Assembly: GCF_039539445.1 (NCBI RefSeq) | Contig: NZ_BAABDD010000029.1 | Span: forward strand, 1-56,385 | From: Salinactinospora qingdaonensis | GTDB taxonomy: Bacteria; Actinomycetota; Actinomycetes; Streptosporangiales; Streptosporangiaceae | Direction: 5' to 3' | DNA length: 56,385 nucleotides | Part shown: one piece after another, positions 8,186 through 16,227 of the stretch | Layout of the letters: every line of letters begins with the position of its first letter | How positions within the stretch are numbered: position 1 is the first letter of the stretch | Made by a program: the position numbers and the translations under genes | Notes under the pieces: generated by a model | Seen by the model: only the letters and a program-made list of their open reading frames with translations | Told to the model about the DNA's origin: nothing | The model's database searches: none

Positions 8186-9130
8186 ATGAGCAACCAGGAC
8201 CGGGACAACAGCGGCGGCTTCGTGTTCGACGGAGGGCAGCACACGTTTTCGGGGCCGATGGCCGCGGGGAGCAATTCTCAGGCTGTCCAGCACGGCGATT
8301 CGGCTTCGCAGCCTTCACCGCCGCGGCAGCGAACCCCGGACACCGTCTCCGCGGGCGAGAGCCGGCTGGCAACCGCGGTGGTGGTGACGGCGATCGAGGA
8401 GGAGTTCCGCGCGGTCGCCGAGCACCTCTCAGCCCCCTTCGACGAACACACTGAAAAAGACACCCTCTACAAGATCGGATTCTTGCGTGGACAGCGGCAG
8501 GATTGGCGCGTCGCCTTGGCCCAGGCCGGGCCGGGCAACGTGGGGGCAGGGGTGCACCTGGAGCGGGCGCGCTCGGCCTTCGCCCCCGACGTCATCCTCT
8601 TCGTCGGTGTCGCCGGTGGCCTCAAGGACGTGCGCCTCGGTGACGTCGTCGTGGCTGACGCGATCTATGACTACGAGTCGGCCAAGGAGCTCGAGAACTC
8701 TTACCAGCCCCGCATGAAGACCGCCTCCCCCTCCCACCGTTGCGTGCAACGCGCAATGGACGTGGCTCGTAGCGACGAATGGCAGCAGCGGGTCCGCACG
8801 GTGCTGCCCCCGGACATGCCACGGCCGCGCGCGCTGGTCAAACCACTTGCCGCCGGCGGCAAGCTAGTGGCTCACGACCAGGCACTGACCCGCCAGCGGT
8901 TGCGCGCCTACTGCGGGGACGCCACAGCCGTGGAGATGGAGGGGTACGGCTTTTTGCAGAGCGCCTATATGAGCGCAGGGGTCGACGCTTTGGTGGTCCG
9001 TGGCATCTCGGACCTGTTGACCGGTAAAGATGAGAGGAATGACGCATACTGGCAACCTGTAGCAGCTCGTACGGCCGCAGCCTTCGCCTGCGAGTTCCTC
9101 GATACGTTTGCCCTGTCGGGCGGCAGGTAG
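8186..9130 (+). CDS. Nucleosidase of the phosphorylase (PNP/MTAN) superfamily with N-terminal interaction motif
   Basis: A 314-residue protein. Residues 14-35 carry FDGGQHTFSGPMAAG...AVQ, the motif also found at the C-terminus of the preceding membrane protein. A polar linker follows, and the phosphorylase domain starts at about 62. Active-site features of the MTA/SAH nucleosidase branch are intact: Glu71-73 in TAIEEEF, the GVAGGL loop (141-146), Glu252 in VEMEGYG and Asp276 in VRGISD. Stand-alone PNP domains serve as effectors in anti-phage systems such as Detocs, where they destroy ATP. This enzyme could cleave a nucleotide or nucleoside when triggered. The substrate is not predictable here. 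It closes the three-gene cassette. Confidence 0.88.
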   Translation: MSNQDRDNSGGFVFDGGQHTFSGPMAAGSNSQAVQHGDSASQPSPPRQRTPDTVSAGESRLATAVVVTAIEEEFRAVAEHLSAPFDEHTEKDTLYKIGFLRGQRQDWRVALAQAGPGNVGAGVHLERARSAFAPDVILFVGVAGGLKDVRLGDVVVADAIYDYESAKELENSYQPRMKTASPSHRCVQRAMDVARSDEWQQRVRTVLPPDMPRPRALVKPLAAGGKLVAHDQALTRQRLRAYCGDATAVEMEGYGFLQSAYMSAGVDALVVRGISDLLTGKDERNDAYWQPVAARTAAAFACEFLDTFALSGGR

Positions 9131-9372
9131 CCCTTCGGCGGGGTGAACCGCTCCTGCAACGGGCAACCTGGTGACACCGTTCGCGCGTCGGGGTGAGAGC
9201 GCGGCCTCAGCCCGGCGCGTTCGGCAGCCGTGGGCGAACGCCCGGGCGGCAGAGCCGGGCGCCCCTCCCGGCGCGCGATCAACATCCGACACTCGTGGCC
9301 AGCCACGACCGGCGAGGTCAAGGCGCTCCAGCTAACGGTGCAGCGCGGGGAACCTAGCCTCTGGAGACGAAA

Positions 9373-9849
9373 CTAGGCGGGGTTGTCGCCGCGCCGGTTG
9401 TGCTGATCGTCCCACTCTTCTTGGGGCATGGCCGGGCCGGGGATGTCGCGGTGCCAGAAGGCCATCCACATCGACGCGCTGCCGATTCCCATGCGGGTGA
9501 CCGGGAAGGCGTCATCGTTGTAAGGGTCGGCGTCCTCAGTGGTGGCCGCCTTGTGCTCGCGAGAGGTCCCGGTGGCTGTGGAGATGGCCCAGATATAGGA
9601 CAAGATCAACGCGCCCAGGCCGGCGAACGCAAGTCCGAGCGTCATCTCGCCTGTGGCGAACCAGCCGATCGAGCCCGCTGCCAGCGCGAGGCCGAGGCCG
9701 GTCAGTCCTGAGCGCGGGTGGGGCGTGATTGAGCGCTGCATTTTTTCAGGGTAGGTGGGAGCGTCGGAGGGAGCGTGCTTTGCCTCACATTCTTTATGGT
9801 TTGGTGATGAAGGGGAGGAGGAAGGTTTTCCCGGATGTGACGCGCTCAT
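9373..9849 (-). CDS. Two-helix membrane protein of unknown function
   Basis: ATG 9849 gives 158 residues with a weak GGGGAT site; the longer reading frame upstream is Arg/Pro-rich noise. A polar N-terminus (about 1-40) leads to two adjacent hydrophobic helices (about 47-66 and 70-90, TGLGLALAAGSIGWFATG then GLAFAGLGALILSYIWA) and an acidic tail ending in QEEWDDQHNRRGDNP. The hairpin topology with both ends in the cytoplasm is the simplest reading. An internal ATG at 9741 is a possible shorter start. No family is recognised, and it is probably independent of the aminotransferase gene upstream on the same strand. Confidence 0.65.
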   Translation of the reverse strand: MSASHPGKPSSSPSSPNHKECEAKHAPSDAPTYPEKMQRSITPHPRSGLTGLGLALAAGSIGWFATGEMTLGLAFAGLGALILSYIWAISTATGTSREHKAATTEDADPYNDDAFPVTRMGIGSASMWMAFWHRDIPGPAMPQEEWDDQHNRRGDNPA

Positions 9850-10009
9850 GGTGTCATCCCCGGATACCGGCCTGGTCTGGCCCTTTTGGGGGGCCTTGGT
9901 GGGCGAGAGGTGCCTCTCCGAAACTGAGGCGCTCCGACAGCGTTCGCCGCGACCCCGGTGTGCGGGTGCTCCCGCAGACGGTCGGGGCCGCGGCGCGGTG
10001 CGCCGGTGG

Positions 10010-11275
10010 TCAGGACGTGGCCGCCGCCACCGCTTCGGCCCAGATCTCCACGGCGGCGTCGACCTGCTCACCAGTGACGATCAGCGGCGGGATCATCCGG
10101 ACGACGTTGCCGTAGGCGCCGCAGGTGAGCAGGAGCAGGCCCCGGTCGGCGGCGGCCTGGTGCGCCCGCGTGGCGGTGGCGGTGTCGGGGGCGCCGTCGG
10201 GGGTGGTGAACTCGTTGCCGACCAGCAGGCCCATGCCGCGCACGTCACCGATGACGGGGTGCTCGTCGGCGACCTGGCTCAACGCCTTCTGTAGCCGCGC
10301 ACCCATGGTGGCGGCGTTGTCGACCAGCCCCTCCTCTTCGATGACGTCGAGGGTGGCCAGCGCAGCGGCGCACGACACGGCGTTACCACCGTAGGTGCCG
10401 CCCTGCGATCCGGGCCAGGCCCGTTCCATCAGTTCGCTCGGGGCGGCGATGGCCGACAGCGGGAATCCGCTGGCCAGGCCCTTGGCGGTGATGACGACAT
10501 CGGGGCGGATGCCGGCGTGGTCGTGGCCCCAGAAGCGGCCGGTGCGCCCGAACCCGGTCTGCACCTCGTCGAGGACGAGCAGGATGCCGTGCCGGTCGGC
10601 GCGCTCGCGCAGTCCTTCCAGGAACGCCGGCGGTGCCGGCACATACCCGCCTTCGCCCAGCATTGGCTCGATGAAGATGGCGGCGGTGTCCTTGGGCGAG
10701 CTGGTGGTCGCCAGCAGGTAGTCCAGCTCGCGTAGCGCGAAGTCGGTGGCCTGCTCCTCGCTCATGCCGAGCCGGTAGGCGTAGGGGAAGGCCGAGATCG
10801 CGACGCCGGGCATCAGCGGGCCGATCCCGGCGCGGATCTTGGTGCCCGAGGTGGTCAGCGACGCCGCCCCCATGGTGCGGCCGTGGAACGAGCCCTGGAA
10901 CACGATCGCGTTCTGTCGGCCCGTGGCGTGGCGCGCCAGCCGCAGCGCGGCCTCCACCGCCTCGCTACCGGAATTGACATAGAAGAGCCGGTCGAGCCCC
11001 GGGGGCAGGACCGATCCCAGGCGCTCGGTGAGCCGCAGGAGCGGCCGGTGCATGACGGTGGTGTACTGCCCGTGGATGAGGGTGGCGACCTGCTGTTGGG
11101 CCGCGGCCACGACTTTGGGGTGGCAGTGGCCGGTGCTCGTGACTCCGATGCCGGCGGTGAAGTCGAGATAGCGGCGCTCGTCCTCGTCGAAAATGTAGGC
11201 GCCCTCACCGCGCGTGGCCAGGACAGGCGTTGCCTGCTTCAGGATCGGAGAGAGCCGGGCCGACTGCTCAACCAT
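10010..11275 (-). CDS. Class III PLP-dependent aminotransferase (GABA/ornithine type)
   Basis: A 421-residue fold-type I aminotransferase of the acetylornithine/4-aminobutyrate group, expected to move an omega- or alpha-amino group to 2-oxoglutarate and leave an aldehyde. Visible features are NSGSEAVEAALRLAR (PLP phosphate contact), FHGRTMGAAS, DEVQTGFGRTG with the Asp that pairs with the PLP pyridine nitrogen, and the Schiff-base lysine in ITAKGLASGFPLS. Length is normal. It is divergent from an aldehyde dehydrogenase; a GATTGTTGACAATC operator sits 20 bp upstream of its ATG. The pair would convert an amine to an acid through a semialdehyde. The substrate is unknown. Confidence 0.93.
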   Translation of the reverse strand: MVEQSARLSPILKQATPVLATRGEGAYIFDEDERRYLDFTAGIGVTSTGHCHPKVVAAAQQQVATLIHGQYTTVMHRPLLRLTERLGSVLPPGLDRLFYVNSGSEAVEAALRLARHATGRQNAIVFQGSFHGRTMGAASLTTSGTKIRAGIGPLMPGVAISAFPYAYRLGMSEEQATDFALRELDYLLATTSSPKDTAAIFIEPMLGEGGYVPAPPAFLEGLRERADRHGILLVLDEVQTGFGRTGRFWGHDHAGIRPDVVITAKGLASGFPLSAIAAPSELMERAWPGSQGGTYGGNAVSCAAALATLDVIEEEGLVDNAATMGARLQKALSQVADEHPVIGDVRGMGLLVGNEFTTPDGAPDTATATRAHQAAADRGLLLLTCGAYGNVVRMIPPLIVTGEQVDAAVEIWAEAVAAATS

Positions 11276-11295
11276 TCTCAGACCTCATTTCGTAG

Positions 11296-11309
11296 GATTG
11301 TTGACAATC
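11296..11309. promoter_or_regulatory. Operator copy A, GATTGTTGACAATC
   Basis: A 14-bp palindrome with arms GATTGT/ACAATC in the divergent region between the aminotransferase and the aldehyde dehydrogenase. It fits the TTGTnnACAA pattern known for FadR/FCD-type GntR regulators and is identical to copies at 16418 and 18560. Being 20 bp from the aminotransferase start, it would block that gene; a TTGACA (11301-11306) on the plus strand is buried in it. Confidence 0.8.
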
Positions 11310-11494
11310 GACGAAGCTATGGAATCATCCGCTCTGGGGTGATGTCCAGGTAGATCGGTTGTGTGGTCACGCCGCCTGATACCCCGTCATGGCCGTTATC
11401 GAACGCGGTCGGGCGGGCAGACGTAGAAGCAAAAGCGCGCCCGGCGCGGCCGTGGGCAATGTGGCAATGCGCAGCCCGGAAGGGGACGTTGAGA

Positions 11495-12970
11495 ATGACC
11501 TCGGCAGATCGCGAAGCACAGGTCGTCGACCAGGTGCCCAAGCAGCTCTCCATCGGTGGACAGTGGCGCGACGCGACGTCGGGCGCCACCTTCAAGGTGG
11601 AGGACCCCGCGACCGGTTCGGTGCTGTGCGAGGTCGCCGATGCCGGTACCGACGACGCCTTCGCCGCGCTAGACGCCGCGGCTGCGGCACAGGCGTCGTG
11701 GGCGAAGTATCCCCCGCGGGAGCGGGGGGAGATCCTGCGCCGCGCCTACGAGCTGATCATGGCGCGCCAGGACGAGTTGGCACTGCTCATGACGTTGGAG
11801 ATGGGCAAACCCGTGGCGGAGTCCAAGGGAGAAATCGCCTACGCCGCTGATTTCTTCCGCTGGTTCGCCGAAGAGGCGGTGCGGATCGAGGGCGGCTTCG
11901 CCACATCTCCCAACGGGCAGGCCCGGTTCCTCATCATGCGCCAGCCGGTGGGTCCCTCCATGCTCGTCACCCCCTGGAACTTCCCCATGGCCATGGGGAC
12001 GCGCAAGATCGGCCCTGCCGTGGCGGCCGGCTGCACGATGGTGTTCAAGCCCGCCCAGCAGACCCCGCTGTCGGCGCTGGCGCTGACGGCCATCTTGGCC
12101 GAGGCGGGGCTGCCCGAGGGAGTGCTCAGTGTCATCCCCAGCAGCGACGCCGGCGGTGTCACCGAGCCGCTGCTGCGGGACGGCCGAATCCGCAAGGTGT
12201 CCTTCACCGGCTCCACCGGTGTGGGGCGCAAGCTGCTGGAGCAAAGCGCCGAGCAGGTGCTGCGCTCGTCCATGGAGCTGGGGGGCAACGCGCCGTTCCT
12301 CGTTTTCGACGACGCCGATCTCGACGCCGCGGTCGAAGGCGCCATGCAGGCCAAGATGCGCAACATCGGGGAGGCGTGCACGGCCGCCAACCGGATCTAC
12401 GCGCAGTCGGGTGTGGCCGAAGAGTTCGCTCGCCGGCTGGGCGAGCGCATGGCCGCGCTGCGGGTGGGCCGCGGCACCGAGGAAGGGGTCCAGGTGGGTC
12501 CGCTGATCGACGCCCGCGCCCGGGAGAAGGTGCAGAGTCTGGTCGACGACGCGGTGGGGCGCGGCGCCCGGGTGCTCGTCGGCGGCGAACGCGGCGCCAG
12601 CGAAGGCTACTTCTACCAGCCCACGGTGTTGACCGATGTGCCTCAGGAGAGCCAACTGTCCCACACTGAGATCTTCGGCCCCGTGGCGCCGGTCATCCCC
12701 TTCGACTCCGAGGATGAGGCGCTCGCCGACGCCAATGACACCGAGTACGGCTTGGTGAGCTACGTGTTCACCCAGGACTTGGGGCGGGCGTTTCGAGTCT
12801 GCGAGGCGCTGGAGACCGGCATGGTGGGGCTCAACCAGGGCATCGTGTCCAACCCGGCCGCCCCGTTCGGGGGGATCAAGCACTCCGGGCTGGGCCGTGA
12901 GGGCGGCCGTGTCGGCATCGACGAGTTCCTGGAGACGAAGTACGTCGGTCTCGCCGGTATCGACGTTTAG
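11495..12970 (+). CDS. NAD(P)-dependent aldehyde dehydrogenase, succinate-semialdehyde dehydrogenase type
   Basis: ATG 11495 follows GGAAGGGG (11478-11485) and gives 491 residues, the usual ALDH size; an upstream in-frame extension has no site. Typical marks are PWNFPMAMGTRKIGPA, FKPAQQTPLSA (cofactor lysine), FTGSTGVGRKL, ELGGNAPFLVFDDADL (general base Glu) and GEACTAANR with the catalytic Cys. The sequence is closest in style to the Sad/GabD branch that oxidises succinate semialdehyde and related short semialdehydes. It is divergent from the aminotransferase and shares an operator region with it, so it probably oxidises that enzyme's aldehyde product. A strong terminator lies just beyond the stop. 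Confidence 0.92.
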   Translation: MTSADREAQVVDQVPKQLSIGGQWRDATSGATFKVEDPATGSVLCEVADAGTDDAFAALDAAAAAQASWAKYPPRERGEILRRAYELIMARQDELALLMTLEMGKPVAESKGEIAYAADFFRWFAEEAVRIEGGFATSPNGQARFLIMRQPVGPSMLVTPWNFPMAMGTRKIGPAVAAGCTMVFKPAQQTPLSALALTAILAEAGLPEGVLSVIPSSDAGGVTEPLLRDGRIRKVSFTGSTGVGRKLLEQSAEQVLRSSMELGGNAPFLVFDDADLDAAVEGAMQAKMRNIGEACTAANRIYAQSGVAEEFARRLGERMAALRVGRGTEEGVQVGPLIDARAREKVQSLVDDAVGRGARVLVGGERGASEGYFYQPTVLTDVPQESQLSHTEIFGPVAPVIPFDSEDEALADANDTEYGLVSYVFTQDLGRAFRVCEALETGMVGLNQGIVSNPAAPFGGIKHSGLGREGGRVGIDEFLETKYVGLAGIDV

Positions 12971-12997
12971 CGCGGCCCCATAACTCCCTGAGGTGGG

Positions 12998-13033
12998 TGT
13001 GGCTGTTGCCCCCGGACGGGGGCAACAGCCACA
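12998..13033. terminator. Hairpin after the aldehyde dehydrogenase gene
   Basis: TGTGGCTGTTGCCCCC, a four-base loop and GGGGGCAACAGCCACA form a perfect 16-bp stem. It lies 27 bases after the ALDH stop, between convergent ALDH and GntR genes. It lacks a long T tract, as is common in high-GC actinobacteria. Confidence 0.85.
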
Positions 13034-13169
13034 TGCTGTTTCGGCGGTGGTGTCCAGAACGGCCCGGAGCGGTGGTCGTGGCAGCTCACGCACTGGGGCG
13101 GGCCGAGCGTGCCGCGGCTACGCCCGGCGGAGCCGGTACCGCTCGTCGCCGGCTCCCTTTCGCGAAGGC

Positions 13170-13877
13170 TCAGTCGGTGGTGTCGTGGGGGCCGCCGGAA
13201 CCGCCGCTGCTGTCGGTCGTTTTGTTGTTGATGCGCTCCACCGTGTCGAGCATGTGCGACTCGATAAGGCGCAGCAGGAGCTCCTCGTCGCCGTCGGAGA
13301 TGGCGTCGACCAGCTTCTGGTGCTCCTCGACGAGCTCGTTGGCCTCGGGGTAGCTGTCTTGCATGACGGTCAGGCACATGCGCGTCTCGACCAGCAGTGT
13401 CTGTGCCATGCGTTCCAGCCGCGAGTTGCCTGAGCAGCTCACCAGCGTCTGGTGGAACGTCTGATCGGCCTCGCTCATTGCGACCCGGTCGCCTGTTGCG
13501 GCGGTCTCGCGCAGCTCGTTGAGCGCCGCCGTCAGCCGCGCCAGCGCTTCGCCACGGTTGCCGCGCATAATCAACCCACATGCGCAGCGTTCGACCGCGA
13601 GCCGCGCCGTGTAGATGTCGCGCACGTCCTCAGGGGTGAGTTCGACGACGAACAGGCCTCGGTGGCGTTCGCTGCGCAGCAGTCCCTCTTGGACGAGCCG
13701 CTGCGTCGCCTCGCGCAGCGGCCCGCGGCTCACGCCCAGGCGGCTGGCGAGGTCGGCTTCGCCGAGCTGGTCGCCAGGGGAGAGGGAACCGTACATGATG
13801 GCCGCACGCAGTTGGTTGGCGATGAGGGCAGCGGTCGACTCGCGGGGGACGGGTTCGAGATCACCTGAAGAATTCAT
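13170..13877 (-). CDS. GntR-family regulator, FCD (FadR) subfamily
   Basis: A 235-residue transcription factor. The N-terminal winged helix (about 12-80) contains GDQLGEADLASRLGVSRGPL, the hallmark of GntR proteins. The C-terminal FCD domain keeps the metal-binding pattern Asp...His (DQTFHQTL), His (EEHQKLV) and His (ESHMLDT). It is the last gene of the operon that begins with DUF3830, and it is surrounded by three identical TTGTTGACAA-type palindromes of the kind FCD regulators bind. I infer that it represses all three transcription units and is released by a pathway acid. No full operator copy precedes its own start. Confidence 0.92.
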   Translation of the reverse strand: MNSSGDLEPVPRESTAALIANQLRAAIMYGSLSPGDQLGEADLASRLGVSRGPLREATQRLVQEGLLRSERHRGLFVVELTPEDVRDIYTARLAVERCACGLIMRGNRGEALARLTAALNELRETAATGDRVAMSEADQTFHQTLVSCSGNSRLERMAQTLLVETRMCLTVMQDSYPEANELVEEHQKLVDAISDGDEELLLRLIESHMLDTVERINNKTTDSSGGSGGPHDTTD

Positions 13878-13966
13878 GGCATCCCTGCGCTTGTGTTGAA
13901 TTGGAGGGCGGTTAGGGGTTATTCGACCCTAACCGCCGGTTTCGCACGCTCACTGCCGCACTGGGG

Positions 13967-14719
13967 TCACCTGTCGGGTTCGGTGGCCAAGGCGGCGGGC
14001 ACACCAGCGCTGAACAGGGTCCCCAGTCCTGGCCGCGGCCCGGTCGCCCCGGCCAGGCGCAGCCCCTGCCACACGCTCACCTGGTTCGCTGTGAGCACGG
14101 GCTTGCCGAGGCGTTCCTCAAGCGGTTCCAACAGCGCAGCGCTGTGCAGCGCGGTGTCGGGCACCAGCACGACCTCAGCGTCGGGATGGTCGTTCATCGC
14201 CACGAACTCCAGAGCCTCGGCAGGGGCCAGCTCGCCCACTTCCGCGGCTGTGACGATGCCGCGACTGGCCATCGACGTCACCTCCAGCCCCGCCTCTCCC
14301 AGGAACGCCACGAACCGCTGCGCGACATCGTCGGGGTAGGTCGCCGCGATCGCGACCCGGCCGGCACCAAGGTGGTTGACGGCGTCGACGAACGCGAACG
14401 AGGTACTCGACGCCGGCACACCGGCCGCCGCGCCGACCCCGTCGGCCTGCTTCTTGGCTCCTTCCCAGCCGAAGACGAAACTGCCGCTGGTGCAGGCCCA
14501 CACGATGGCGTCGACGCCCTGCTCGCGCAGGGTGTGGGCGCCCGCTTCGAGGACGTCGGCGCCGCCCACGTCCAGTAGCGCGTCGACCCGGTGGGCGTCT
14601 TCGCGCATGAGCGTGTGCACCAGCCGCAGCGTGACGTCGCCGCCCAGGAGCTCCTGGAAGGCGGGGTAGTCGTCCTCAGCGCTGTAGCCGGGGTAGAGGA
14701 ACCCGATACTGGCCCCCAA
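13967..14719 (-). CDS. Maleate isomerase/Asp-Glu racemase-like protein lacking the second catalytic Cys
   Basis: A 250-residue member of the maleate cis-trans isomerase/arylmalonate decarboxylase/EutA superfamily. The first catalytic position is Cys76 in WACTSGSF, but the second, normally Cys-Thr-Asn, reads PDTA, with Asp188 where Cys is expected. Other signature pieces (AATYPDD, LTANQVSVWQGLRL) are in place. It lies 31 bp downstream of a paralogue that keeps both Cys residues, so the two may form a hetero-oligomer or act at different steps. With one thiol it cannot perform a two-Cys isomerisation as usually drawn. The family call is firm; the reaction is unknown. Confidence 0.85.
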   Translation of the reverse strand: MGASIGFLYPGYSAEDDYPAFQELLGGDVTLRLVHTLMREDAHRVDALLDVGGADVLEAGAHTLREQGVDAIVWACTSGSFVFGWEGAKKQADGVGAAAGVPASSTSFAFVDAVNHLGAGRVAIAATYPDDVAQRFVAFLGEAGLEVTSMASRGIVTAAEVGELAPAEALEFVAMNDHPDAEVVLVPDTALHSAALLEPLEERLGKPVLTANQVSVWQGLRLAGATGPRPGLGTLFSAGVPAALATEPDR

Positions 14720-14750
14720 TGGCCCTCCTTCGTCGTCGTGGTCGGTGCTG

Positions 14751-15668
14751 CTAGGCGGCAGTGCGTCCCGTGGCCTCCACCAGCCATTGCCCGTGGGCGA
14801 CGGGGTCGCGGCCGATGGCCCGGAGCGCTCCCCACATCGTGACCTGGTTAGCGGCGAGGACGGGTTTGCCGAGCATCCGTTCCAGGGGGGCGATGATGTC
14901 GTAGGTCAGCACGTTGGTGCAGCTAATGTAGACCGCCTCGGCCTCGGGGTGGTCGACCTCGCGCACCGCCTGTACTACTTCCGAGTAGGTCACCTTCCAG
15001 ATGTGGTTGAGCAGCCCCAGGCCGACGCTGGAGACCGTCTCGACGCCGTGTTCGCCGAGGTAGCCCAACAGCCGGTCGGTGACGCTGTCGACATAGGGGG
15101 TGACGACGGCGATCCGGCGGGCGTGGAGGGCCTCGAGCGCTTGGACCATCGCCCCGGAGGTGGTGACCGCGGCCGGGGCGCCCGCCTCCAGGATGCTGTT
15201 GTGGAGCCGTCGCTCGCCGTCGATGCCGTCAACGAAGCTGCCTGAGGCGCAGGCATATCCCACGGCCAGCGGTTCGGGGGCGAGCAGATCTCGGGTGGCG
15301 CGGCGTACGTTCTCGCCGTTGCTCAGCGAGGAAGCCATGTCCACGGTTACCGGCACGGGGACGAAAGGGAGCCGGGTCAGGTGCAGGGAGACGTCGTCGG
15401 GGGCCCACCGCCATAGCTCACGATCGAGGGCGAAGTCGAAGGGGGCCACGACTCCGACCCCCGACTGTCCGGGGGGCTCTGGCAGGCCGTGGATCTCTAT
15501 GACGTTGTCGAGGTCGCCGGTTCGGCTGTGATCCGCGACCGTTGTCGGTGCGCGGGCGGGCAGGGTGGTCGTTGCTTCCGTGTCCTCGGCGATGCTTAGC
15601 GCAGTGTTGACCAGCTCTCCCCGTTCGGTGCCGTCGAACGTGTGGCTGCTCGGCCGATCGGTCCGCAT
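14751..15668 (-). CDS. Maleate isomerase/EutA-like protein with both catalytic Cys
   Basis: A 305-residue superfamily member with an extra N-terminal extension of about 60 residues. Both thiols are visible: Cys140 in GYACASGSF and Cys250 in ISCTNVLTY. The ANQVTMWGALRAIG stretch that follows is typical. Known relatives isomerise maleate, racemise Asp/Glu or hydantoins, or act in hydroxyectoine use (EutA). GAAGGAGGTGAG lies just upstream of ATG 15668. It is second in the DUF3830 operon and is followed by its single-Cys paralogue and the GntR gene. The neighbouring amidase and hydroxyacid dehydrogenase units suggest a small-acid or amide degradation route. The substrate is not determined. Confidence 0.88.
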   Translation of the reverse strand: MRTDRPSSHTFDGTERGELVNTALSIAEDTEATTTLPARAPTTVADHSRTGDLDNVIEIHGLPEPPGQSGVGVVAPFDFALDRELWRWAPDDVSLHLTRLPFVPVPVTVDMASSLSNGENVRRATRDLLAPEPLAVGYACASGSFVDGIDGERRLHNSILEAGAPAAVTTSGAMVQALEALHARRIAVVTPYVDSVTDRLLGYLGEHGVETVSSVGLGLLNHIWKVTYSEVVQAVREVDHPEAEAVYISCTNVLTYDIIAPLERMLGKPVLAANQVTMWGALRAIGRDPVAHGQWLVEATGRTAA

Positions 15669-15732
15669 TGGTCACTCACCTCCTTCGTTCCTCATCCAGA
15701 TCGATCCCGTTTTGGGGCGTTGCCGAACGGGG

Positions 15733-16227
15733 TTACTGTTCGAGCCTGCGGTAGACCAGGCGTTCCCCCACGCTGCCCGAGCGCCACACGTCGTGGCATG
15801 CCTCCGCCATGCGGTCCAGACCTTCGACGATCGTGGCGTAGACGTTGCCCGGGACCCAGCCGACGTCACCGTTGAGCAGCAGGTTGTTGCGGCCGTAGAA
15901 GATCGCCAGGTCGATGACTCCGGGAAGCTGGTCGATGCCTTTCTCCTCTTTGAACTGGCGGTCGAGCATGCCGCCGTCGAAGGAGAAATACACGACATCT
16001 CCCGGGATGGGAGTGACCGTGGGGTTTTCCTGACCGGGCTCCTCTTCGGCGAAGCGCGGGACCATCGCGTACACCTCGTTGCGGGCGTACTTGGCGTGGT
16101 AGATGTCGCCTTCCTGCGGCAACGCGTTCCAGACCGCCGCACATGTGCGGGGGGCGTCCTTTTCCAGGAGTTCGGCCACGCAGCTCACGCCGCGCTTCGC
16201 CAGGCTGATGGTCATGCGCTTAGACAT
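15733..16227 (-). CDS. DUF3830 (cyclophilin-like fold) protein
   Basis: A 164-residue protein matching the DUF3830 pattern: an opening beta strand with RMTISLAKRGVSCVAELLEKDAP, the NALPQEGDIYHAKYARNEVY core, PGDVVYFSF, and a C-terminal NVYATIVEGLDRMAEACHDVW helix. The family has a cyclophilin-like fold without known prolyl isomerase activity, and as I recall it often lies beside racemase-like and amidase genes, as here. It is first in a four-gene minus-strand operon. Its promoter (TTGACA, 16 bp, TATGAT on the minus strand) overlaps operator copy B. Its molecular role is unknown; a binding or small-molecule enzyme role is possible. Confidence 0.85.
   Translation of the reverse strand: MSKRMTISLAKRGVSCVAELLEKDAPRTCAAVWNALPQEGDIYHAKYARNEVYAMVPRFAEEEPGQENPTVTPIPGDVVYFSFDGGMLDRQFKEEKGIDQLPGVIDLAIFYGRNNLLLNGDVGWVPGNVYATIVEGLDRMAEACHDVWRSGSVGERLVYRRLEQ

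Noticed and set aside
11669..13093. 474-codon minus-strand frame opposite the aldehyde dehydrogenase
   Set aside because: Antisense to a textbook ALDH and crosses its terminator; shadow of third-position GC bias.
13967..16227. Naming the racemase-like operon as hydroxyectoine utilisation (eutABC)
   Set aside because: EutB, EutC and ectoine hydrolase genes are absent and DUF3830 plus amidase are not part of that pathway.
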